Source: Lentzea albida
GTDB lineage: Bacteria > Actinomycetota > Actinomycetes > Mycobacteriales > Pseudonocardiaceae
Direction of reading: 5' to 3'
DNA length: 64,000 nucleotides
NCBI RefSeq assembly: GCF_900111005.1
Contig: NZ_FOFV01000001.1
Span: forward strand, 186,001 to 250,000
The notes beneath the pieces were generated by a model that was not told where the DNA came from, made no database searches, and worked only from the letters and a program-made list of their open reading frames with translations. The translations under genes were made by a program, and so were the position numbers. Positions 8,372 through 15,023 of the stretch are shown in pieces. Numbering within the stretch: position 1 is the first letter of the stretch; each line of letters starts with the position of its first letter.

Positions 8372-9142
8372 TCAGAAACGTACGCGCTCCAGCATCGACG
8401 TCAGCAGGTCCGCGTCCCCGAACACCTCCAGCCCCTCCAGCGACCGCCGGCGGTACCCGGCCAGCACCAGATCGACGACGGGCCCGCGCAACGCCACCGA
8501 AGCCTTCACGTGCCCCTCCGAGACCACCGGCGCAGACCCGGTGAGATCGATCACGAACTCCGCCTCGACGTCCGTCGCGTGCAGGTGCACGGTGCCCGAA
8601 CCCACGAGCGGCGCGGTCTGGTCCGGCCACCGCGTGAACGAGTACGGCAGGGCGAGGCCGGTCCACTCGCGCAGGGTGTCCTGGGCGATCTCGGGGTCCA
8701 GCGCGAACGGCACGCCCACGGCGTTGCACACGTCCCACCTGTGGATCACGGTCTCGTGCGTCATCCGCCGTGACCACACACGGGGGCCCGGGAAGCCGCC
8801 GAGCGGCGCGATCATCTCGTCCGGGTCGACCTCGCGCAGCACCTCCGCGAGCGAGGCCGCGCCCTCCGTGAGCCACGGGATGAGCTCCGAGGCCGTTTCA
8901 CCCACATACGACGCGAGGAGTTGTGCGCCGTTGCGGGAGAAGTCGATCTCCGGAAGTCTGTCGCGCAGCATCGAGTCGGCCCAGCGGTGGGCGTGGCCGA
9001 CGTGGCGCAGCAGTTGGTTGAGGGTCCAGTCCGGTGTGGACGGCACCTGAACGCCCAGGTCGGCGTCGGTCAGAGACGACGTGAGCAGTTCGGTCTGGTT
9101 GATGATCTCGGCGCAGCGGCGCTCGTAGCTCGGTATCCCCAC
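8372..9142 (-). CDS. DinB-fold, mycothiol-dependent-type enzyme, copy 1
   Basis: First gene of the leftward trio. The motifs TPDWTLNQLLRHVGHAHRW and RMTHETVIHRWDVCNAVGVPF supply the expected three-ligand metal site. The C-terminal FVIDLTGSAPVV matches the SCP2-like domain of its twin. The frame stays open to 9277, but the GTG at 9142 gives a protein of exactly 256 aa like copy 2 and starts at the first conserved residues (VGIPSYERRCAEI). No good Shine-Dalgarno is seen, so this start is likely rather than certain. A perfect LexA box lies 80 nt upstream. Confidence 0.82.
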   Translation of the reverse strand: MGIPSYERRCAEIINQTELLTSSLTDADLGVQVPSTPDWTLNQLLRHVGHAHRWADSMLRDRLPEIDFSRNGAQLLASYVGETASELIPWLTEGAASLAEVLREVDPDEMIAPLGGFPGPRVWSRRMTHETVIHRWDVCNAVGVPFALDPEIAQDTLREWTGLALPYSFTRWPDQTAPLVGSGTVHLHATDVEAEFVIDLTGSAPVVSEGHVKASVALRGPVVDLVLAGYRRRSLEGLEVFGDADLLTSMLERVRF

Positions 9143-9221
9143 ACCCGTGGATGTAGGGACGCCGGCCTGTGCCTGGGAGGGGCCCACCGGCCGGCGTTCC
9201 GAGAGTGAGCGTACACCATGA

Positions 9222-9237
9222 TCGAACACTTGTTCGA
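9222..9237. promoter_or_regulatory. Perfect LexA (SOS) box
   Basis: TCGAACACTTGTTCGA matches the actinobacterial SOS-box form TCGAAC-N4-GTTCGA with no mismatch. It sits between divergent genes, 80 nt from the DinB-fold start (9142) and 106 nt from the nuclease start (9343), so it could act on either. Confidence 0.75.
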
Positions 9238-9342
9238 GTGATTTTTGATGGGCCAACCGGTTAACCGTTAGTAACAACGGCTACCAAAGCTCACTCGATC
9301 GAGGAAGGATGCGTCGGTCCGCCGCATCCCCTGGAGGAAGTT

Positions 9343-11781
9343 TTGAGACCCACCCTGCCCGTCGTCGGGACAGCGGTGGCGGCACTCGTGCTCGCCGCCG
9401 TTCCCGCAGTCGCCGCACCGAGCGCCGACGCGCTGATCTCCGAGGTCTACGGAGGCGGCGGCAACTCCGGCGCCACGCTGACCCAGGACTTCGTCGAGCT
9501 CGCCAACAAGGGCACCGCCTCGGTCAGCCTCGACGGCTACAGCGTCCAGTACATCTCGGCCAGCCCCGGCGCGACCACGCAGTGGGGCGTCACCCCGCTG
9601 ACCGGCTCGATCGCGCCCGGCAAGACGTACCTCGTCGCCGAGGCCAAGGGCACGGGCGGCACCGTCGAACTGCCGGCTCCGGACGCCGTCGGCACCCTCG
9701 CCATGAGCGCCACCAACGGCACGATCGCGCTGGTCAACGGCACGACGGCGCTGACCTGCAAGACGGCTGCCGACTGCGCTGCCGACACGCGGATCAAGGA
9801 CCTCGTCGGCTTCGGCACGGCCGTGGTCCGCGAGGCCGCCGCGACGGGCGCGCTGAGCAACACCACGTCGGCGTCGCGCAAGACGGGTCTCCCCGACACC
9901 GACGACAACTCGGCGGACTTCACCGTCGGCGCGCCGAGCCCGGTCAACTCCAAGGGCGAGACGACCCCGGGCGGCGGCGACCCGGACCCCGACCCCGAGG
10001 ACCCGACCCCCGGCGACAAGCGCATCCGCGACATCCAGGGCGTCACGCGCATCTCGCCGCTCAACGGCCAGAAGGTCACCAACGTCCCCGGTGTCGTCAC
10101 CGGCACGCGCTCCACGGGTGACCGCGGCTTCTGGATCCAGGACACGGCCCCGGACAACGACCCGCGCACCAGCGAGGGCGTCTTCGTCTACACGGGTGGC
10201 AGCGCCCCGACCGTCGCCGTCGGCGACAGCGTCGTGGTCAGCGGCACGATCGCCGAGTACCGGCCGGGCGGTGAGACGGGCTCCAACCAGACCCTCACCG
10301 AGATCACCACGCCCACCACGATCACGGTCTCCAAGGGCAACCCCGTCCCGGCGCCGGTCGTCGTGAAGAACGTCCCGGCGGGGTACCTCCCCGCGCCGGG
10401 CGGCAGCATCGAGCAGCTCCCGCTCGAGCCGGAGAAGTACGGCCTCGACTACTTCGAGTCGCTCGAGGGCACGCTCGTGCAGGTCGACGACGCCCGCGTC
10501 GTGGGCCCGAGCAACACGTTCGGCGAGGTCTGGGTGACGGTCAACCCCGACCAGAACCGCAACCTGCGCGGCGGCACCACCTACACGGGCTACGACCAGG
10601 CGAACAGCGGCCGCCTGAAGATCAAGACCGTTGGCACGCTGCCCGCCGCGAACGTCGGTGACGTGTTCGCCGGCGCGACCGTCGGTGCCCTCGAGTACAC
10701 CAACTTCGGCGGCTACACGCTGGCGGCGCTGGCGCTCGGCACGCACACCTCGTCCAACCTGCAGCGCGAGATCACCGCGCAGCAGAAGGAGTCCGAGCTC
10801 TCGGTCGCGACCTACAACGTCGAGAACCTCGACCCGTCCGACCCGCAGGAGAAGTTCGACCGGCTCGCGGACGGCGTCACGACCAACCTGCGCAGCCCTG
10901 ATGTCGTTGTGCTGGAAGAGATCCAGGACAACAACGGCGCGACCAACGACGGTGTCGTCGCCGCGGACCAGACGCTGCAGAAGTTCTCGGACGCGATCGT
11001 CGCCAAGGGTGGGCCGCGCTACCAGTGGCGGCAGATCGACCCGGAGAACCTCAAGGACGGCGGCGAGCCCGGCGGCAACATCCGCGTCGGCTTCTTCTTC
11101 AACCCGCAGCGGGTGTCCTTCGTGGACCGTCCCGGCGGCGACTTCAAGACGCCCGTCCAGGTCGTGAAGAAGAACGGCCGCGCGGCGCTTTCCCTTTCAC
11201 CGGGCCGGATCGACCCGCTGAACGACGCGTGGGCCAGCAGCCGCAAGCCGCTCGCCGGCGAGTTCAAGTTCCGCGGCCGCACGGTCTTCGTCGTCGCGAA
11301 CCACTTCAACTCCAAGGGCGGCGACGAGGCGATCCACGGCCGCAACCAGCCGCCGAACCGCTCGTCCGAGGTGCAGCGCGCCAAGCAGGCCGCGGCGCTG
11401 AAGGCGTTCACGGAACAGATCCGCGCGATCGACAAGGGCGCCAACGTGGTGCTGGCGGGTGACCTGAACGACTACCAGTTCTCGCCCGCGCTCAAGGCGC
11501 TGACCGGCGACGGCAACCTCAAGGCGCTGATCGAGACGCTGCCCGCGAACGAGCGGTACAGCTACGTCTTCGAGGGCAACTCGCAGACGCTCGACCACCT
11601 CGTGATGAGCAAGAACATCACGCGCTTCAGCTACGACGTGGTCCGCATCAACGCGGAGTTCGCCGACCAGGCGAGCGACCACGACCCGCAGATCGTCCGC
11701 GCCCGCCCGTCCACGGGTGACGCGAACGTCGACAGGATCGTGTTCGCGCTCGAGGACCTGATCGACTGCCTGAAGAAGTAG
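9343..11781 (+). CDS. Secreted multidomain nuclease/phosphatase (ExeM/NucH type)
   Basis: Exported 812-aa enzyme, probably degrading extracellular DNA or nucleotides. A signal peptide (about residues 1-25, cleaved after AVAA) is followed by a lamin-tail domain (about 30-155, ISEVYGGGGNSG, VELANKG). Then comes a Pro/Asp-rich linker, an OB-like domain (about 225-300, IRDIQGVTRISPLNGQ), and an endonuclease/exonuclease/phosphatase domain (about 485-795) with ATYNVENLD, VVLEEIQDNNG, AGDLNDYQFSP, LDHLVMSK and the terminal ASDHDP. The start is TTG at 9343, five nt after GGAGG. No sorting signal follows the catalytic domain, so it is likely released. Confidence 0.9.
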   Translation: MRPTLPVVGTAVAALVLAAVPAVAAPSADALISEVYGGGGNSGATLTQDFVELANKGTASVSLDGYSVQYISASPGATTQWGVTPLTGSIAPGKTYLVAEAKGTGGTVELPAPDAVGTLAMSATNGTIALVNGTTALTCKTAADCAADTRIKDLVGFGTAVVREAAATGALSNTTSASRKTGLPDTDDNSADFTVGAPSPVNSKGETTPGGGDPDPDPEDPTPGDKRIRDIQGVTRISPLNGQKVTNVPGVVTGTRSTGDRGFWIQDTAPDNDPRTSEGVFVYTGGSAPTVAVGDSVVVSGTIAEYRPGGETGSNQTLTEITTPTTITVSKGNPVPAPVVVKNVPAGYLPAPGGSIEQLPLEPEKYGLDYFESLEGTLVQVDDARVVGPSNTFGEVWVTVNPDQNRNLRGGTTYTGYDQANSGRLKIKTVGTLPAANVGDVFAGATVGALEYTNFGGYTLAALALGTHTSSNLQREITAQQKESELSVATYNVENLDPSDPQEKFDRLADGVTTNLRSPDVVVLEEIQDNNGATNDGVVAADQTLQKFSDAIVAKGGPRYQWRQIDPENLKDGGEPGGNIRVGFFFNPQRVSFVDRPGGDFKTPVQVVKKNGRAALSLSPGRIDPLNDAWASSRKPLAGEFKFRGRTVFVVANHFNSKGGDEAIHGRNQPPNRSSEVQRAKQAAALKAFTEQIRAIDKGANVVLAGDLNDYQFSPALKALTGDGNLKALIETLPANERYSYVFEGNSQTLDHLVMSKNITRFSYDVVRINAEFADQASDHDPQIVRARPSTGDANVDRIVFALEDLIDCLKK

Positions 11782-11789
11782 TCCGAAGC

Positions 11790-11831
11790 GCTGCCGTCGC
11801 CGTGTCAGCCAGATGACGCGGCGGCGGCAGC
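11790..11831. terminator. Candidate bidirectional terminator
   Basis: Arms 11790-11802 and 11819-11831 (GCTGCCGTCGCCG with its complement, one G-T pair) enclose a 16-nt loop between the convergent nuclease and GPP34 genes. The right arm lies inside the last codons of the GPP34 gene. No T run is seen, so it is only a candidate. Confidence 0.4.
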
Positions 11832-12449
11832 TGCCGTTGCGGCCGTCACGCCGGCCTGGATCGCCTCGACGGCCCTGCGCACGGCGTCACCGGCCCAGTT
11901 GCCCGCGGCGATGTCCTTGGCCCGCCTGTTCAGTTCCTTCTTGTCGCCGCTGAACACCTTGTGCACGGCTTTCACCGCGTACAGCAAGGTGATCAGCGAT
12001 CCCGTGCGCGCGTCGGCGCCCCGGTACCCGGCCGCGACCTCGCCGACGGCCTTGCGCACCTCGTCGTTCCTGGCCTCGTCGGTGATCACGTAGGTCTTCC
12101 CGGGGAAGATCCCGAGCACCTTCCGCTGTTCGACCCGCACCGCGCCACGGCCCTCCAGCTGCGCGAGCACGTTGTCGCGCACCTTCTTCCGCAGGCGCTC
12201 CACCGCCTTCTGCGGCTTCATCGGCTTGTCGATCCTCGTCACGGACTCCTGCAGCAGCGGGTCCTTCAGCGGCGTCGGATCGACGACCTGGAGCTTCTTG
12301 CCGTTGGGCTCGAACGCGACGCGGCCCGAGTTCACCAGCTCGATGAGCACGGCACCGGCGAGCGCGTTCTCCGCCGACGTGGAGTCGACGTGCAGCTTTC
12401 CGTTCTGCTGGTTGATGAACAGCAGCATCAGCTCTTCGTGCAGCATCAT
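11805..12449 (-). CDS. GPP34 (GOLPH3/Vps74-like) family protein
   Basis: A 214-aa protein beginning MMLHEELMLLFINQQNGKL, the hallmark of bacterial GPP34 proteins. It continues with ALAGAVLIELVNSGRV, a DP.PLKDPLLQ segment, and a helical C-terminal half (GSLITLLYAVKAVHKVF) that ends in an Ala-rich tail. The eukaryotic relatives bind phosphatidylinositol-4-phosphate on the Golgi; the role in actinomycetes is not settled. It is cytosolic or peripheral at the membrane by inference. Start at 12449 or at the adjacent ATG 12446. A tRNA-Ser lies upstream behind its own terminator. Confidence 0.88.
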   Translation of the reverse strand: MMLHEELMLLFINQQNGKLHVDSTSAENALAGAVLIELVNSGRVAFEPNGKKLQVVDPTPLKDPLLQESVTRIDKPMKPQKAVERLRKKVRDNVLAQLEGRGAVRVEQRKVLGIFPGKTYVITDEARNDEVRKAVGEVAAGYRGADARTGSLITLLYAVKAVHKVFSGDKKELNRRAKDIAAGNWAGDAVRRAVEAIQAGVTAATAAAAAASSG

Positions 12450-12465
12450 GCAACGTTAACGCGCG

Positions 12466-12498
12466 AAGGGCGCCGAACGTTGAACGTTCGGCGCCCTT
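12466..12498 (-). terminator. Terminator after tRNA-Ser(GGA)
   Basis: A perfect 14-bp stem (AAGGGCGCCGAACG and complement) with a five-base loop, lying nine nt beyond the 3' end of the leftward tRNA. Confidence 0.75.
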
Positions 12499-12506
12499 AC
12501 GACGAG

Positions 12507-12591
12507 CGGAGGATACGGGATTTGAACCCGTGAGGGGGTGAACCCAACACGATTTCCAGTCGTGCGCACTAGGCCGCTATGCGAATCCTCC
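12507..12591 (-). tRNA. tRNA-Ser (anticodon GGA)
   Basis: Read on the minus strand: acceptor GGAGGAT/ATCCTCC with discriminator G. The anticodon stem ACGAC/ATCGT region closes the loop CTGGAAA, giving GGA (reads UCC and UCU). A long class-II variable arm is present, and GGTTCAAATCC in the T arm. 85 nt, no encoded CCA. Confidence 0.95.
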
Positions 12592-12721
12592 GTGGAGAAC
12601 CTTACCGGACGGGGGTTCCGGGGCCCAAAACGGGGGTCGCCGAAAAAAGTTCGGAGGCCGTGTCGATCTGGCGGGGACCCGCTCGTCGTGATCCCGTAAG
12701 GCCGAACCGAGGAGGGCACTC

Positions 12722-13060
12722 GTGAAGTACATGCTGATGATCTACGCAACCGCCGACCAGCAGCCGACCTGCACCGTCGCCGACTGGATCGCCTACGAGA
12801 AGGAGATGAAGGAGGCGGGCGTGCTGGTCTCCGGGCACTCTCTCGCCGACCTCGTCACCGCCACCACCGTCCAGGTCGGACAGGACGGGAAGCGCACCGT
12901 CACGGACGGTCCGTTCGCCGAGACCCGCGAGGTGCTGGGTGGCTACGACGTCATCGACGTGCCCGACCTCGACGCGGCGCTGGAGTGGGCGGCGAAGTGC
13001 CCCGGCTCGCGCGACGGCGGGGCCGTGGTCGTCAGGCCGATCGCCGAGTTCGACTTCTGA
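12722..13060 (+). CDS. YCII/DGPF-domain protein
   Basis: A 112-aa YciI-like ferredoxin-fold protein: MKYMLMIYATADQQP at the start, then the signature TDGPFAETREVLGGYDVIDV (about residues 62-81). The GTG start at 12722 follows GGAGGGCACTC. Such DGPF genes are the standard partners of ECF42 sigma factors, and the ECF42 gene begins 4 nt downstream. Its biochemical activity is not established; YciI relatives may bind or process small molecules. Confidence 0.9.
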   Translation: MKYMLMIYATADQQPTCTVADWIAYEKEMKEAGVLVSGHSLADLVTATTVQVGQDGKRTVTDGPFAETREVLGGYDVIDVPDLDAALEWAAKCPGSRDGGAVVVRPIAEFDF

Positions 13061-13064
13061 GCCG

Positions 13065-14243
13065 ATGAACGTCGAGCAGGTGTTCCGGGAGGAACGCGGC
13101 AGGCTGCTCGCCACCCTGGTCAAGCGCTTCGGCGACCTCGACCTGGCCGAGGAGGTCACCTCCGACGCGATCGAGGCGGCGCTGCGGCACTGGCCGGTGG
13201 ACGGGGTGCCGGACCGGCCCGGCGCGTGGTTGCTCACGACCGCGCGCCGCAAGGCCGTCGACCGCCTGCGGCGTGACCAGGCGTACGCGGCGCGGCTCGC
13301 GTTGCTGCAGGTCGAGGTCGACCGAGCGGATCCGCCGCCGGGCGACGGCCTGCCGGACGAGCGGCTGGAGCTGTTCTTCACGTGCGCGCACCCCGCGCTC
13401 GCGGAGGAGGACAGGGGAGCGCTGGTCCTGCGCTGCCTGGCCGGCTTCACGACGCCGGAGGTCGCGCGGGCCTACCTCGTGCCCGTCACGACCATGCAGC
13501 AACGGATCGTGCGTGCGAAGAAGAAGATCAGCCAGGCGCGCATCCCGTTCCGCGTGCCGGACCCGCACGAACTCCCGGAACGCCTGCCCGGCGTGCTGCA
13601 GGCCGTGTACTCGATCTTCACCGAGGGGTACGCGGCCCAGCGCGCCGACCTCGCGGAGGAGGCCATCAGACTCGCCAGGATCCTGCACGGGCTGCTGCCC
13701 GAACGCGAGGTCGCGGGTCTGCTGGCGTTGATGCTGCTGGTGCACGCGCGGCGCGAGGCCCGCACCGAACTGCTGGAGGACCAGGACCGCGCGCTCTGGG
13801 ACCGCGACCTGATCGCCGAGGGCACCGCGCTCGCGGAACGGGCGCTGACCGGCGGTTACGGGCCGTACGGGGTGCAGGCGGCGATCAACGCGCTGCACGA
13901 CGAGGCGCCGGACTTCGCGAGCACCGACTGGCCGCAGATCGTCGCGCTCTACGACGTGCTGGGCAAGCTCAGCCCGTCGCCGGTGGTCGCGCTGAACAGG
14001 GCCGCCGCGGTCGCCATGCGCGACGGCGCCGCGGCCGGTCTCGCGTTGCTCGACGAGCTGGCGGGCGAGCCCAAGCTGCGCGACTACCGCCCGTTCCGGG
14101 CGGCCCGCGCGGACCTGCTGCACCGCCTGGGCCGCGACGACGAGGCCGTCCAGGCCTACCGCGAGGCGATCGCGCTCGCGGGCACCGGGACCGAACAGGA
14201 CCTCCTGCGCCGCAGGCTGGCCGTCATCGAGGGGGACTCGTGA
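13065..14243 (+). CDS. ECF42-type sigma factor with C-terminal helical extension
   Basis: RNA polymerase sigma factor of 392 aa. Region sigma-2 (about 1-75: VFREERGRLLATLVKRFGDLDLAEEV, RPGAWLLTTARRKAVDRLRR) and sigma-4 (about 105-160: VLRCLAGFTTPEVARAYLV, QQRIVRAKKKI) are followed by about 220 residues of TPR/DUF6596-like helices (LNRAAAVAMRDG, RDYRPFRAARADLLHRLGR). This layout and the preceding YCII gene define the ECF42 group. No anti-sigma gene is nearby; in this group the extension is thought to control activity. ATG at 13065, with the next gene overlapping by 4 nt. Confidence 0.92.
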   Translation: MNVEQVFREERGRLLATLVKRFGDLDLAEEVTSDAIEAALRHWPVDGVPDRPGAWLLTTARRKAVDRLRRDQAYAARLALLQVEVDRADPPPGDGLPDERLELFFTCAHPALAEEDRGALVLRCLAGFTTPEVARAYLVPVTTMQQRIVRAKKKISQARIPFRVPDPHELPERLPGVLQAVYSIFTEGYAAQRADLAEEAIRLARILHGLLPEREVAGLLALMLLVHARREARTELLEDQDRALWDRDLIAEGTALAERALTGGYGPYGVQAAINALHDEAPDFASTDWPQIVALYDVLGKLSPSPVVALNRAAAVAMRDGAAAGLALLDELAGEPKLRDYRPFRAARADLLHRLGRDDEAVQAYREAIALAGTGTEQDLLRRRLAVIEGDS

Positions 14244-14812
14244 TCATGAAGTGGTTGGAGGCTGAACGCCTGGGCGTCGCCGACCTCCTCGAAGACCTGA
14301 CCGACGCCGAGTGGGAGCGGGAGACCCTCTGCGCCGGCTGGACGATGCAGACGATGGCCGCCCACCTGACCACGTCGACGCGCACCGGCTGGCGGGACGT
14401 GCTCACCGGCGTGGTGCGGGCGCGGTTCGACTGGGAGCGGATGGAGGACCAGAAGGCCCGTGCGCTCGCCGCGCGGTTCACCCGATCCGAGTTGATCGCG
14501 CAGATCCGGGAGACGGCGGGCTCGGCGAAGCGCGCGCCCATGGCCGCGCCGATCGACCCGTTGGTCGACTTCCTCGTGCACGGCCAGGACGTCGCACGGC
14601 CGTTGGGACGCGTCCGCGAAATGCCCCTCGAACCGGCCGAGGCCGCGCTGGAGCACGTGCTGAGGAGCCCGTTCTGGGGTGCGCGCAAGCGTTTTCGCGA
14701 GACCGGGATCCCGGACCTCCCGGCCCCTGACCTGCTGATGCTCGCCACGGGGAGGAAGTTGTCCACAGGTGAGGACAACCCCGTGGACAACTCGAACACG
14801 CGTTCGATCTAA
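14240..14812 (+). CDS. DinB-fold (TIGR03085-like) protein with regulatory DNA in its 3' end
   Basis: A 190-aa protein of the MDMPI/DinB superfamily: LCAGWTMQTMAAHLTTS (about 30-46, metal His), FLVHGQDVARPLG (about 112-124, HxxD), and a C-terminal LPAPDLLMLATGRK. The C-terminal beta part common in relatives looks shortened (FRETGIPDLPAPD joins directly). The GTG at 14240 overlaps the sigma-factor stop by 4 nt; ATG 14246 is the alternative. The last 17 codons (STGEDNPVDNSNTRSI) are written by a DnaA-box/LexA-box module whose second copy lies just downstream and is noncoding, so this tail is probably not selected as protein. Confidence 0.8.
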   Translation: MIMKWLEAERLGVADLLEDLTDAEWERETLCAGWTMQTMAAHLTTSTRTGWRDVLTGVVRARFDWERMEDQKARALAARFTRSELIAQIRETAGSAKRAPMAAPIDPLVDFLVHGQDVARPLGRVREMPLEPAEAALEHVLRSPFWGARKRFRETGIPDLPAPDLLMLATGRKLSTGEDNPVDNSNTRSI

Positions 14813-14874
14813 AGGACTGGTGCCGTTGTTCACAGCTGTGGACAACGCTGTGGGCAACTCGAACGTGTGTTCGA
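14759..14874. promoter_or_regulatory. Duplicated module: three DnaA-box-like 9-mers plus a LexA box, twice
   Basis: Copy 1: TTGTCCACA (14759-14767, plus); TTGTCCTCA (14770-14778, minus); TTGTCCACG (14782-14790, minus); TCGAACACGCGTTCGA (14792-14807). Copy 2: TTGTTCACA (14826-14834, plus); TTGTCCACA (14837-14845, minus); TTGCCCACA (14849-14857, minus); TCGAACGTGTGTTCGA (14859-14874). Offsets are 0, 11, 23 and 33 in both copies, with a period of 67 bp. TTGTCCACA is the high-GC actinobacterial DnaA-box form, and both LexA boxes are perfect TCGAAC-N4-GTTCGA. It lies upstream of ffs and dnaX. Confidence 0.7.
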
Positions 14875-14888
14875 CCAGATCGATTCGC

Positions 14889-14894
14889 TACACT
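14889..14894 (+). promoter_or_regulatory. Candidate -10 box of ffs
   Basis: TACACT lies about ten nt before the first paired bases of the SRP RNA. The LexA box 14859-14874 would cover the -35 position of such a promoter. Confidence 0.4.
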
Positions 14895-14903
14895 TGCGTC
14901 GGA

Positions 14904-14983
14904 CCTCGTGCGGCACACATCTCGCGAACCTCCCCAGGGCCGGAAGGCAGCAAGGATAAGCGGGCTCTGGTGGGTGCACGGGG
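14904..14983 (+). ncRNA. ffs: Signal recognition particle RNA (4.5S, small bacterial type)
   Basis: The conserved SRP helix-8 signature is present: CCAGGGCCGGAAGGCAGCAA (14935-14954), containing GGAAGGCAGCAAGG, closed by GGGCTCTGG. The outer arms CTCGTGC (14905-14911) and GCACGGG (14976-14982) pair to close the hairpin. The ends are set by this pairing and are approximate. GGGGTCCCCTTTT just after it may help termination. The RNA pairs with Ffh for co-translational targeting. Position directly upstream of dnaX agrees with other actinobacteria. Confidence 0.88.
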
Positions 14984-15010
14984 TCCCCTTTTCGTGTCGG
15001 GGTCCACCGG

Positions 15011-15016
15011 TACTGT
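15011..15016 (+). promoter_or_regulatory. Leaderless -10 box for dnaX
   Basis: TACTGT ends seven nt before the GTG at 15024, with no Shine-Dalgarno. dnaX may therefore have its own promoter downstream of ffs. Confidence 0.45.
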
Positions 15017-15023
15017 TCCGGGC

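Noticed and set aside
12466..12498. Inverted repeat next to tRNA-Ser as a possible attachment site or CRISPR repeat
   Set aside because: It is single, not repeated, and no integrase or duplicated tRNA 3' end is present; a terminator explains it.
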